A stretch of DNA of 64,000 nt from Symsagittifera roscoffensis (lineage: Eukaryota; Xenacoelomorpha; Acoela; Convolutidae), in contig NC_087071.1 of NCBI RefSeq assembly GCF_963678635.1, forward strand, positions 18,725,613-18,789,612. Direction: 5' to 3'. Position numbers and translations under genes: made by a program. The notes under the pieces were generated by a model. That model saw nothing but the letters and a program-made list of their open reading frames with translations, did no database searches and was not told the origin of the DNA. The first letter of the stretch is position 1; each line of letters starts with the position of its first letter. This document shows, one piece after another, positions 45,241 to 55,002 of this stretch.

Positions 45241-45516
45241 CCCGCACTGACAAAAATGGATTAAGATCCATTTAGTATGAAAAATTGATTTAAGTGAGAT
45301 TTGCATGAATTTTAGTGAGTCGAAAAATCCATCGAAATCGATTCAAATCGATTTTTAGACACTTACATCGATTTGAAATTTTCAAAAAACATCGATTTAA
45401 ATCGATTTAAAATCCTTTTAAGTTCGTAAATTGTGCATGATTAATCGAATTGGATCAATTTAAAATCGATTTAAATTCAATTTAAATTAACCGGAAATCA
45501 TTTCTGTCAGTGCGGG
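45241..45516. mobile_element. complete 276-bp inverted-repeat unit
   Basis: This is the higher-order counterpart of 40990-41265, offset 4251 bp, with the same private variants. Confidence 0.9.
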
Positions 45517-47122
45517 CAACTATTTTTACTTATGAGTTTTTTACCGTGTTAGCAAAAAAAATGAATTTAAGGAGTCTGAAAATCCTTCCAAATCGATTTA
45601 AATTGAATTTAAAAAGACTCAAATCGATTCCAATTTTTTAAATAAGATTGATTTGAATCAATTAAAAATGGAATTAAGTGCCTTTCCGATGGATTATAAG
45701 AAGAAAGAAAATCCATCCAAATCGACTTAAATCGACTTTTTAGACTCTTGAATTGATCCAAAGTTTTCAAAAAAGATCAGTTTAAATCGATATAAAGTCA
45801 ATTAAAGATCGTGAAACATACATTCCCGCACTGACAAAAATGGATTAGAATCGATTTTTGTATGAAAAAAGTACGTTGATTAAATTTAGGTCAATTTCAG
45901 AATGAAAAAAGTACAAAGATAAAAAAAAGATGAAAATTGATTTAGATCGATTTAAAATTTTCAAAAAGATCGATTTAAATCGATTTAAAATCCATTTAAG
46001 TTCGTAAATTGTACTTGGTTAATCGATTTGGATCGATTTAAAATCGATTTATATTTGATTTATATTGACCGGAAAAAATTTTTTCATTTGAGTTTTTTCA
46101 GTTTCAAAAATTTATTGCATTTTTTTCTTGTCTATCTTTTTTCATTTTTCATCCATAGCGTATTGTTGCATGAAAAGTTCATATAAAAAGACCAAAATAT
46201 CGATAAAATTCGATGATTATCTTGCATATTTTGAGTTCAAAAACTGTCTTTTTTTACCCTTTTCTGGATTCGTTTCATAAGTTGTTGCTTAAAATATGAT
46301 TTGTTTTCATGTTTTTCTATGGTTATTTTGCTTAATATTGAGATCACAATTTAATTTTACCTGACTTTTTTCTGGTTTGTTACACAAGATTATGCCCATA
46401 TTTTGATTTACAATGGTCTTCTACGATTTTATTGCTAAACTTTGAGTTTCAAACCTGATTTATGTGGATCATTTTATTGAATTCTACAACACATGGCACG
46501 AGTGTTTGTGTTTAAAAACTCGAGAATAAAAAAAGACAACATTTTTTTAAAGAGTATGTTTTTTTTTCGCCGTGTTTGCAAAAAAATCAGTTTTAGGGGG
46601 TCGGAAAATCCATCGAAATTGATTTAAGTCGATTTTTTTTGGACACTTTAATCGATTCAAATTTTTCAAAAAGATTTTTTTATATCGATTTAAAATACAT
46701 TTAAATTCGTAAATTGTACATGGTTAATCGATTTGGATTATTTTCTTAAGAGTTTTTTACCGTGTTAGCAAAAAAAAATGATTTTAAGGAATCTGAAAAC
46801 CCATCCAAATCGATTTAAATTGATTTTAAAGAGACCTAAATCGATTCAATTTTTTCAATTAAGATCAATTGGAATCGATTCAAAATAGATTTAAGTGCGT
46901 TTCCGATGGATTATAAGGAGAAGGAAAGGATTATAAGGAGAAGGAAAGTTTAGAATCGATTCAAAATAGATTTAAGTGCGTTTCCGATGGATTATGAGAA
47001 GAAGGAAAATCCATCCAAATCGACTTAAATCGACTTTTTAGACATTTGAATTGATCCAAAGTTTTCAAAAAAGATCAGTTTAAATCAATATAAAGTCAAT
47101 TAAAGATCGTGAAACATACATT

Positions 47123-47399
47123 CCCGCACTGACAAAAATGGATTAAGATCCATTTTAGTATGAAAAATTGATTTAAGTGAGATTTGCAAGAATTTTAGTG
47201 AGTCGCAAAATCCATCGAAATCGATTTAAATCGATTTTTTAGACACTTAAATCGATTTGAATTTTTCAAAACTATCGATTTAAATCGATTTAAAATCCTT
47301 TTAAGCACGTAAATTGTACATGGTTAATCGATTTGGATCGATTTAAAATCCATTTAAATTCAATTCAAATCAACCGGAAATCATTTCTGTCAGTGCGGG
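47123..47399. mobile_element. complete 277-bp inverted-repeat unit
   Basis: This is the higher-order counterpart of 42872-43148, offset 4251 bp. It is followed by the same spacer and by the element start at 47707. Confidence 0.9.
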
Positions 47400-48782
47400 C
47401 AACTATTTTTACTTAAGAGTTTTTAACCGTGTTAGCAAAAAAATGAATTTGAGGAGTCTGAAAATCCATCCAAATCGATTTAAATTGATTTTAAAGAGAC
47501 TCAAATCGATTCCAATTTTTCAAAAAAGATCGATTTGAATCGATTAAAAATGGATTTAAGTGCGTTTCCGATGGATTATAAGAAGAAGGGAAATCCATCC
47601 AAATCGACTTAAATCGACTTTTTAGACACTTGAATTGATCCAAAGTTTTCAAAAAAGATCAGTTTAAATCGATATAAAGTCATATAAAGATCGTGAAACA
47701 TACATTCCCGCACTGACAAAAATGGATTAGAATCGATTTTAGTATGAAAAAAGTACGTTGATTAAATTTAGGTCAGTTTCAGAATGAAAAAAGTACAAAG
47801 ATAAAAAAAAAGATGAAATTTGATCTGAAATCCCAGCTGAAAAAATTGATCCAAATCAATTTTAAATCAAACTGAAAACTTTTCTTCCAGTCAGAATTTA
47901 TTTTTTGTTTTAAGGGGATTGAAACGGATTTAAATCGATTTTTTTTCTTTGGAGATTTATCAGTTTCGAATTTTTATTGCATTTATTCATTGCCTATATT
48001 TTTTCAACCTACATTCATAGTGTATTATAACATTTAAAAGAACAATAAAAAGACCAAATAAAAATATAAGTTTTGCCCAAAAACTGATTTATCTTCATAA
48101 TTTTCTATGATTTTATTGCATATTATGGAGATCAAATTTTATTTCTTTTTGACCCTTTATTGTTTGTAAGATAGGATTTTGCAAAATCTGATATACAATA
48201 GTTTTTATAATTTCATTGCCTATTTTCGAACTTTAAATTTGATTTATGTGGATCATTTATTGAATTCTATAACATCTGGCACGAGTGTTCATGTTTAAAA
48301 AATAGAGAAAAAAAATTCCAACAATTTTTAGAGTGTATGTTTTTTTCGCCGTGTTAGCAAAAAACTTGATTATAGGGAGTCTGAAACTCCATTCATATCG
48401 ATTTAAATCGATTTTAAAGAGACTTAAATCGATTCAAAATTTTCAAATAAGATCGATTTAAATGTTTTAAAATGGATTTAAGTGAGTTTCCGATGGATTT
48501 TAGTGAGTCGGAAAATCCATCCAAATTGATTTAAATCGATTTTTTTGATACTTAAATTGATTTAAAATTTTCAAAAAGATCAATTTAAATCGATTTTAAA
48601 TCCCTTTAAATTCGTAAAATGTACATTGTTAATCGATTTGATCGATTTAAAATCGATTTATCATCAATTTAAATCGACTCGAAACCATTTTTGTCAGTGC
48701 GGGTTGTTAATAGATTTGGATCGATTTAAAATCGGTTTTAAATCAATATAAATCGATCCGAAACCATTTTTGTCAGTGCGGG

Positions 48783-49506
48783 GACTGCCAAATAACCCAA
48801 GTTTTAGTTTTGACAAAGAGCGCGCCAAAAAAAAGGTTTTCTTTCCGGCCTTCAATTCAAAACAGTTTTTTTTATTTATAAATATGATCCCTATGTACAC
48901 CACTGTGCACATCCCCCCTCCTCAAAACTACTTTAGAATGGCATGGTATTAAAAATGTAGTCCAACCCTTTATAACTCCCCTGCCATCCAATCGACTGCT
49001 GAGCGGGATAAAAAAAAGAAGATTGGTATCAAACCTACGGTAAAAGGGTCCATAAATTAGGTTCAGTAAATAAACCTCAAATTCGAAGCAGCAGCGGAGT
49101 TAATTCAAATAAACAGCATGTAAACTTGTATTCGGATCACGACAGCAAAATGCAGAGACAAGATATTGTCGTTAAAAATCACGAGGGCAAACTGGTGTTA
49201 CTTTTCTGGAAAGCAATTTGCGATGAACGTGCGGGATCCTATAAGAAAGTTGTAGTTTTATCATACACTAACAACGGAACAGAGTAATGAAGTCTACAGA
49301 GATTTAAGAAAAGGTAATTCAGGAAAAATTTTTCGCGCTATTTGGACCATTAAATATATCGTCAACAGAAATTCCTTTCTATCTAATAAAAAAGGTTGTT
49401 ATAGCGCTTGCATTTTCATTGAGTGTCTAAAACGGCATTTGTTAATGATAAATGTTTCTCATTCTGCCACAAATTTTTCATGAAACCGATTGCGTTTTTG
49501 TTCTGA
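48783..49506. other. unique sequence between array and duplication cluster
   Basis: No repeat-array sequence remains after 48782. Short AT-rich and mixed stretches (for example CTGTGCACATCCCCCCTCC at 48902) show no supportable coding region. The 60-72 codon frames at 48694-48952 straddle the array edge and are not called. Confidence 0.5.
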
Positions 49507-50960
49507 CCTTTGAAAACGGGAACCGAATTTGCACTCGGATATGTTTCATTTTTTTTTGTTATTTTTTTCTCTTTTTTTTTGTTTTCAACGCAAAATAAGG
49601 TACCACAAATTTCATCGGACTGGATGGAGTGATATAGTACATTACAACGCTATCAGTCGTGATTTGATTGATCATTCAAAATCGTCGAAAAAATTCCACC
49701 AGTGTCGAGAAAAACCGGTTTGAGCTTTTAGGTTTTTCGTCTAATCTCGATCGAGTAAAGCGAGCGAGCATGCTTACATTAGCTGATTTATCCTTATTTG
49801 AAGTCGTGTTAGTGTTAATGGAATAAATTAAGTATTATTGGAATAAAATATTTTTTGGAGTTTTTAGCGACATTAAGTTTATGGAAAGAAAAATTGAAAA
49901 TTAAAAAAAAAGTTTCGTCGCAAATTTATTTTTTACGATCGTTAGTTTTGTTTTTTGAACTGTTTTGAGCTACAAAATGAACTGTTTTACAATTGGTTAT
50001 TTCACTATGACTGTCGAATATGGCTAAGTTCTAGTTTTCCTTCAGATCCTTTCATCACACCAAGCAGAAAAAAAAATTTTCTTTTCTTAAAGTCCATGGT
50101 CGGAATAGTCTGTTCTACTTGTACAGTTACCGGCTATTTTATTCTGCTTGCGCTTTGCTTTAAAGGATCTTTACCGCAATCCCGCAATCTTTTTGGCAAA
50201 GTGTCTCTCTGAGGCAAACTTTTCGGCAAACTGCCCACTAAATTGCCAAATAGCAAGAGGACCTTGCGATATCTGCCAACTGTCTCGATTAATGTTGCAT
50301 GGACAAAGGTACAAATCTAGTTTTGTTTAACCAAGCGAGGGTTTGTTGTAACCTCTTAGATCAAAACTGCGAGGAAACAAGTTAGTCTTATAGGTTCTAT
50401 ACAGACCACGAACAAAGGCTGTGACTTCTCTTTGATTTGTGGCATTAGGTAAGGCATATGTGATCTGAAAAAGCTTGTACCAAATCCACATCATTATGTT
50501 GAAGCGGCCGTTATTTCGAAAGCTCAACATATACGATCGATTTTTTTTCCGCATTATGTCCCAACCAAGATGCAAAACAGGCTTCCGAATAAACGGAGGT
50601 AATAGATCCGTTTAGCCACTTGATCAAACAAAGTGTTCCGCTGCTCAGGGGCGGTTCTAGGATTTTCTCGAGATGGGGGGGGGGGGATTTTCTAAAAAAA
50701 AAAGCAATTAGGTTCGTTTCAAACCTATACTCTAAGAACTTCTAGCTTTTTAATCTGCTGCTCTTGGAGTACAATCAGGTCTAGTTGTATTTTTTCTGAT
50801 GCGGAGTACTCTGCCTTCTAAGCGTTGTTGAGCAGTCATTTTTGATTGAATTAAGAATTCATTTTCTGTAAGACTTCCGTGAAAGGAATCGGGAAAGTCC
50901 GCCCACACTGGGGGTATACTAAGTTTCATATGCGTCCTTTCTTATCATTTATCTGAACTA
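49507..50960. repeat. upstream duplication block, copy 1
   Basis: This aligns with 55003-56460 from GAACCGAATTTGCACTCGGA to TTCATATGCGTCCTTTC, at an offset of about 5.49 kb. It includes the dispersed repeat at 49555-49790, a minus-strand ORF (50327-50611), an AGGGGCGGTTCTAGG motif with a run of twelve G at 50675-50686, and the segment AAAGTCCGCCCACACTGGGG just before the glycosyltransferase. Confidence 0.92.
50327..50611 (-). CDS. unidentified ORF, head-to-head with the glycosyltransferase
   Basis: The minus strand is open for 94 codons after a TAA and contains LPPFIRKPVLHLGWDIMRKK, NGRFNIMMWIWYKLFQITYA and LPNATNQREVTAFVRGLYRT, ending LRGYNKPSLG. An ATG-initiated product would be about 75 residues. 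The composition, with three W-containing motifs and N-A-T and R-E-V-T-A segments, looks real. In the duplicate (55845-56117) the first 60 codons are preserved with a few substitutions, and the rest is frameshifted. The plus strand of this copy has stops, so the minus strand is favoured. The family is not recognised. Confidence 0.4.
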   Translation of the reverse strand, partial: TDLLPPFIRKPVLHLGWDIMRKKNRSYMLSFRNNGRFNIMMWIWYKLFQITYALPNATNQREVTAFVRGLYRTYKTNLFPRSFDLRGYNKPSLG

Positions 50961-50973
50961 CCTGTAGACTTCT

Positions 50974-52143
50974 ATGAACAGACCTGCAGAGTCTGTCCTG
51001 AAAGAAATGCGCAACAATACGACGAAATTTAGGAATGAAAAAGGGGAATTGTTTGTAAATTCAGCTACAACTCACGTGACTTTTCATGCACTAAGGTCAA
51101 CAGTCTTCATTATTTGTTCCTTCATGCGATATACAGCGTGTCCTAAACGTATTACAATTGATTTTGGAAACCAAACAATCACCAGAGCGATGCACGTCGA
51201 GCGCCAACTGCACCTGAAAAGTAGCCAAAGATTTAGAGAATCTCAAATTATTGTTTGCTTGCCAGCAGTTACCAGTTATTTTTACGCTTTAAGACCAAGT
51301 TTTTTGGTCGAATACTTCGAGTACCAGCGACTGGCTGGCGTGAAAAAGATTTCAATGGGCGAATTGGACAAAAAGATCTATTCTTTTGGTTTCGATCCAG
51401 TATCGCAACAAATATTGAAACATTACAAAGATATTGGCTTCTTAGAGATGCATTCAGTTTCTGTTTACTCCAACAACGCATCAAATATGCATCAAATAGC
51501 GGAAAATTCAAAACCAATTCAAAATACCTACTGCTATCTAAAATACGCAACGATTTCTGATTATGTTATTGTGCAAGATTTAGATGAAATTGTTGCCTTT
51601 AATAGCAATTTGTACCGTAATCTTCCGCGAGCTCTTTTAGCAGCCAAAGATAAAAAGCATCGTTATTTCAGCTTTAAACTGTACGATCAGTCTATTGCTC
51701 GAAAGTGTAACAACTTCACTAAAGATTTCAGAAACACAACCGACTTTCTAATTTCGCGAGCAAATCTGTACTATCGTCGAAACTTGAATCCGGGAAAAAC
51801 TATCCATTCCAGTCATGTATGTCAGTTACCCGGAAGTTATAGCTGCTTCATCTACCGAAAAGTTCCAGAATTATTTTCCGATGAGAGTATGAGAAAAGAA
51901 GAATTCCATAAACTTGTTAGCTGGATGAAAAACAAAGAGGGCGTAAGCTTCTTGAGGAGCCTTCATTTTAGAACTTCTGTTGCTAATAAGTTCTATAACG
52001 AAAAGGATGAGCAGGTTAATAAAGATATGTGTTCAAAGAACAACACTATTGAGTTCGATTGGCTCGCCAAACTAACTCCAAAACTAGTGAAAAACACTAT
52101 GGATACTTTGAAAAAAATTTACGCCAGACAGCAAGACGACTGA
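50974..52143 (+). CDS. glycosyltransferase family 92 (DUF23-type)
   Basis: This is a 389-codon uninterrupted ORF, by far the longest in the window. Residues 91-122 (QIIVCLPAVTSYFYALRPSF, LVEYFEYQRLAG) match the GT92 core strand and the E-(F/Y)-x-E-Y-x-R-L-x-G helix. Residues 141-157 (DPVSQQILKHYKDIGFLEM) match the next helix. Residues 186-205 end in the metal-binding DLDE motif (VIVQDLDEI). RANLYYRRNLNPGKTIHSSH and LRSLHFRTS match later conserved blocks. GT92 enzymes transfer galactose or related sugars in the Golgi lumen. Sequons at N14, N15, N66, N168, N247, N254 and N356 fit a lumenal protein. No membrane anchor is encoded. An acceptor-like CTACCTGTAG ends at 50967, just before the ATG, so an upstream anchor exon may exist. 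An in-frame TAG sits at 50965. Confidence 0.85.
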   Translation: MNRPAESVLKEMRNNTTKFRNEKGELFVNSATTHVTFHALRSTVFIICSFMRYTACPKRITIDFGNQTITRAMHVERQLHLKSSQRFRESQIIVCLPAVTSYFYALRPSFLVEYFEYQRLAGVKKISMGELDKKIYSFGFDPVSQQILKHYKDIGFLEMHSVSVYSNNASNMHQIAENSKPIQNTYCYLKYATISDYVIVQDLDEIVAFNSNLYRNLPRALLAAKDKKHRYFSFKLYDQSIARKCNNFTKDFRNTTDFLISRANLYYRRNLNPGKTIHSSHVCQLPGSYSCFIYRKVPELFSDESMRKEEFHKLVSWMKNKEGVSFLRSLHFRTSVANKFYNEKDEQVNKDMCSKNNTIEFDWLAKLTPKLVKNTMDTLKKIYARQQDD

Positions 52144-52163
52144 GAGAGAGAGAGAGAGAGAGA
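52142..52163. repeat. (GA)11 microsatellite at the stop codon
   Basis: The run begins inside the TGA stop of the glycosyltransferase and continues into its 3' untranslated region. Length changes here would not alter the protein before the stop. Confidence 0.95.
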
Positions 52164-52237
52164 AAGAGCAAAACAGTTCTTTGTTGCATCAAAAAAGGTA
52201 GTTACAGAACCGTGTAATGGAACAAGTGTACAGTTTT

Positions 52238-52243
52238 AATAAA
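52238..52243 (+). promoter_or_regulatory. probable polyadenylation signal AATAAA
   Basis: A canonical hexamer lies about 95 bp after the glycosyltransferase stop codon, followed within 20 bp by A-rich sequence. Spacing is normal for an animal 3' end. 52244-52524 contains no other feature I can support. Confidence 0.5.
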
Positions 52244-52524
52244 TACAAGAATACAAGAAAAAAAAACGTTTTGTCAGTCACTGAGCACACTAAGCATTGG
52301 GGGAAGGGGAAGTTGGGCGTCGGAAAAAAAACTTTGATAGATTTTTCATCCATTTCCGGACTGCTGATATTTTATATTTGCTATGGTGAGTTATATTTTA
52401 AGTTTTGTAGGAGTTTGTAAACATAAAAAATACGAATCAAATTTTATTTGCTTTATCTTTGTAACCCATTGGCTAGAAGTAAAATTCTTTGATCAAAACT
52501 TCCGAAGGATATTCTTCCACGAAC

Positions 52525-53309
52525 AGAAATCAGACTTAGCTTACTTTTTGTAGTACAAATAATATGGAAGATGACTTAGAGTTCACAAACAAGCAGTTTT
52601 TTTTCAGGATAAGTTTAAAGGTTTGCAATCGTATCTAGGTAGTTCAGATTGTAATAAGTTATACCAAGTTCTTGTTAAAATTTCTTGATTTTTTGTTGAA
52701 GATTTTGAAGCAATTTATCTTCAGAAAAAATTCTTTTTTTTGTTAAGTTGGTTTTTAATTGAATTAAAATGAAGATATCCTCAGAAACACTTGTGGTGGC
52801 TTTGGAGCTCAAATAGTATTCGGATTTTGGGATCAACTTGAACATCTTTAAACAAATTTAAACATACCAAAAAGCTATATGCACAGATTTTGCCAACACT
52901 AAAAACAAAACCAGCACCAATTACAAAGACATTGCGTACAAGAAACATTTTTGAACACCAATTTTGAAGAGATTTTTTTTGTGTACTGACGCTACTAAAA
53001 AGTCTAAATAGGAAGATTCACATCGTGGTAAAAGACAAAGTTTAACCACAAAAGAACACATCGACGTTGGCAAAGAAGCAACAAATCTCAATATCTTCCA
53101 TAAAAGCTTCGCGAAGGCCATCGCGGCTTTGGGAATTGCAATTTTGTTTAAAGAAAAACTCAACTCATCGTTCTAATTCTGCAACCGAACAAAAAATGTT
53201 CTTTTTTTTACTGAAAAAGCAACTGCATCTTGAACGTCTTGATCCGTTTGTCTACAACTACTCTGAATTAGAGATGTTTTCTGCAACTCTCTACAACTCA
53301 TCAAGCTAA
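52525..53309 (+). repeat. downstream duplication block, copy 1
   Basis: This matches 57735-58520 (GTAGTACAAATAATATGGAAG; CTCAGAAACACTTGTGGTGG; CATCTTGAACGTCTTGATCC), and a short piece of it recurs at 56880-56955. It contains the small ORF at 53012-53176 and, at 53216-53309, a segment reading LHLERLDPFVYNYSELE. That segment is also present in inverted form at 58552-58620. Confidence 0.9.
53012..53176 (+). CDS. 54-codon frame conserved in a duplicate
   Basis: Between a TAG and a TAA the frame reads EDSHRGKRQSLTTKEHIDVG, then KEATNLNIFHKSFAKAIAAL and GIAILFKEKLNSSF. The duplicate at 58209-58383 preserves the same frame with mostly conservative changes (K to R, L to F, I to F) and one TAA. That pattern favours past coding over noise. 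It may be an internal exon of an unidentified gene whose next exon carries HLERLD..Y.YSELE. No family is recognised. Confidence 0.35.
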   Translation, partial: EDSHRGKRQSLTTKEHIDVGKEATNLNIFHKSFAKAIAALGIAILFKEKLNSSF

Positions 53310-53310
53310 A

Positions 53311-53592
53311 TCAGTTACATTTCTCGTTAAAAAGTCTCTTAAGTTGATCAAACTTTTTCCTATCAAGAACCATCTCATCTGAATTCGTGGGCATTAAAAA
53401 ATTTGAGGCACTAACCTTGACACTCAAAGCACTTAGCAGTGCAATAGATTGTCGCCGATGAAGTTCATGCTCTATCCAGTCCGCTGAGTTCTTGACCTTT
53501 TTCCTGTCGGCCCCTAAATTTCGAACAATTTTAACGCATTCGCTTAAATAAACAATTGAATCCTTTTCAAACCTATAATCTAAGAACCTCAA
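53311..53592 (-). CDS. unidentified ORF, 93 codons
   Basis: The minus-strand ORF reads FEKDSIVYLSECVKIVRNLG, then ADRKKVKNSADWIEHELHRR and QSIALLSALSVKVSASNFL, followed by a helical, charged C-terminus. The composition is well balanced and predominantly helical, unlike AT-driven frames. It ends directly against the block at 53309, so a duplication boundary may truncate it. No family is recognised. Confidence 0.4.
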   Translation of the reverse strand: MRFLDYRFEKDSIVYLSECVKIVRNLGADRKKVKNSADWIEHELHRRQSIALLSALSVKVSASNFLMPTNSDEMVLDRKKFDQLKRLFNEKCN

Positions 53593-53790
53593 GCTTTTTT
53601 AATCTGCTGCTCTTGGAGTTAAATCAGGTCTAATTGTAATTTTTCTGATGCGGAGTACTCTGCCTTCTGAAGCGTTGTATAGAAGTAATTTTTGATTGGA
53701 ATAAGAACTCATTTCCTGTAAGACTTCCGTGAAAGGAATCGGGAAAGTCCGCCCACACTGGGGATATACTGAAGTTCATATGCGTCCTTT
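53558..53790. repeat. second copy of the pre-glycosyltransferase segment
   Basis: It matches 50722-50940 and 56222-56440 (CTTTTTAATCTGCTGCTCTT, GATGCGGAGTACTCTGCC, AAAGTCCGCCCACACTGGGG). Here the match is interrupted at 53790 by an inserted element and resumes at 54639, leading into the first truncated glycosyltransferase copy. Confidence 0.92.
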
Positions 53791-54638
53791 CCGGGTTGAT
53801 CTCCATGACCAAAAGCTAATCATACAATTCCATAAACTAATTTATGAAAAAATACTAATCATACAAATTTCATACATTTTGCCAAAATGGTGTCGTCGAA
53901 TTTTCTAAAATTTTTTCTCTTGTTTTGAAGCAAAATTCGGTAAATAAAGAAGAAAAATTTTGTCAAAAAAATTCTAATCATACTATTTCCATATATGGAA
54001 AATGTATGACTAGCAATTTTTTGATGGCGACGACAAAAAATTTTCAAAGTATTTTTGAAACTTCCCCCAATATTTTTTCTTGAAACTACCCCCAAAAATT
54101 TTTTTTCAACCGCAAATTGATTGCATGCATAATTTAATTTTTTTTGTGTATAACGTAGTCCTGGATATAGTAATATTGGATTTTTTTCCTTCTTTCTTAA
54201 TAACGTTTTCCAAAAACGCTCAAAACTGCTCTTTCTTTGGTATGAAATGTTTTTGTATGCCTTGATCATTGTCTGGAAATTAAAAAATTGAAATTTTAGA
54301 AATTTGAAAGTTCATTACTTTCGTTATGCTATTTGTTTGAGACGGTATTAAAACATTTCAGGATGTTTCCCATGCATTTTTAATGCGAGACGGCCAAACT
54401 TTTGGTTGCTACGTTTGAGTAAGCAAGTTGTGAGTCCTTTGAGTTCGGTTACGAACACAACCAAAAAAAATTTGAGAAAGTAAAATGTAAAAAAGCAATA
54501 TATTCGGTTTTAGGAAAAATGCTATTCAAACAGTTTCCATATATGAAAAAATACTAATCATAGACCTTTCATGCTATTTTCTGTACGTATGGAATTGCAT
54601 GAAAAAGTTGTATGATTAGCATTTTTGGTCAACCAGGG
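53791..54638. mobile_element. 848-bp inverted-repeat element with a 3-bp target duplication
   Basis: The left end is CCGGGTTGATCTCCATGACC, AAAAGCTAATCATACAA. The right end, inverted, is CCCTGGTTGACCAAAAATGC, TAATCATACAA. The uninterrupted target GTCCTTTCTTATC survives at 50935-50947 and in a third copy near 56434. Here TTT is present on both sides, giving a 3-bp duplication. Subterminal AATACTAATCATA phrases recur inside. The 136-codon minus-strand frame at 53859-54269 is F/K-rich, shows no transposase motif and is not called. The superfamily is uncertain; a 3-bp duplication would fit PIF/Harbinger. Confidence 0.82.
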
Positions 54639-54674
54639 TTTCTTATCATTCATCTGAACTAACTGTAGACTTCT

Positions 54675-55000
54675 ATGAACAGACCTGCAGAGTCTGTCCT
54701 GGAAAAAATGCGCAACAATACGAAATTTAGGAAAGAAAAAGGGGAATTAATTGTAATTTGAGCTACAACTCACGTGACTTTTCATGCACTTAGGTCAGCA
54801 GTCTTCATTATTTGTTCATTCATGCGATATACAGCGTGTCCTAAACGTATTAAATTTGATTTTGGAAACCAAACAATCACCAAAGCGATGCACGCCGAGC
54901 GCCAACTGCATCTGAAAAGAAGCCAAAGACTTAGAGAACCTCAAATTTTTGTTTGGTTGCAGCAGTTACGAGTTATTTTGACGCTTTCAGACCAAATTTT
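54675..55000 (+). pseudogene. truncated glycosyltransferase family 92 copy 1
   Basis: This matches codons 1 to about 110 of the intact gene. It has an in-frame codon loss after ATACG, a TGA replacing the codons around residue 30 (TGTAATTTGAGC for TTTGTAAATTCAGC), and a frameshift near residue 97. It is fused abruptly at about 55000 to the upstream block (GTGAACCGAATTTGTACTCG). It lacks the DLDE catalytic motif and all later domains. Confidence 0.9.
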
Positions 55001-55002
55001 TG

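Larger units (their letters stand above)
43580..47813. repeat. 4.25-kb higher-order repeat, copy B
   Basis: Nearly identical to 39327-43579 (for example CAGTTTCAAAAATTTATTGC at 39475 and 43729, offset 4254). It diverges near 47813, where a different element (GATCTGAAATCCCAGCTG) follows. The spacings 584, 584, 1298 and 584 recur from 44657. 47814-48782 is a further, more diverged element with two consecutive right ends 79 bp apart. Confidence 0.93.
37121..48782. mobile_element. 11.7-kb array of CCCGCACTGAC terminal-inverted-repeat elements
   Basis: The array begins with CCCGCACTGACAAAAATAGA and ends with the inverted form TTTTTGTCAGTGCGGG. Thirteen left ends are visible, at 37121, 37851, 38576, 40406, 40990, 41574, 42872, 43456, 44657, 45241, 45825, 47123 and 47707. 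Eight right ends finish at 40682, 41265, 43148, 44933, 45516, 47399, 48703 and 48782. The interior is largely a degenerate direct repeat of ATCGATTTAAATCGATTT, plus conserved markers such as CATCCATAGCGTATTGT and AGACCAAAAT. No transposase-like frame exists, and no target duplication is evident at the outer ends. Confidence 0.92.

Noticed and set aside
37121-48782. Centromere or CRISPR-like array
   Set aside because: Units are far too long and have transposon-type inverted ends; two 4.25-kb copies are not enough to claim a centromere, and repeat-spacer structure is absent.
53859-54269. 136-codon minus-strand ORF
   Set aside because: It lies inside the non-autonomous 848-bp element, is F/K/I-rich from A/T tracts, has no transposase motif, and only part of it survives in the remnant at 56955.
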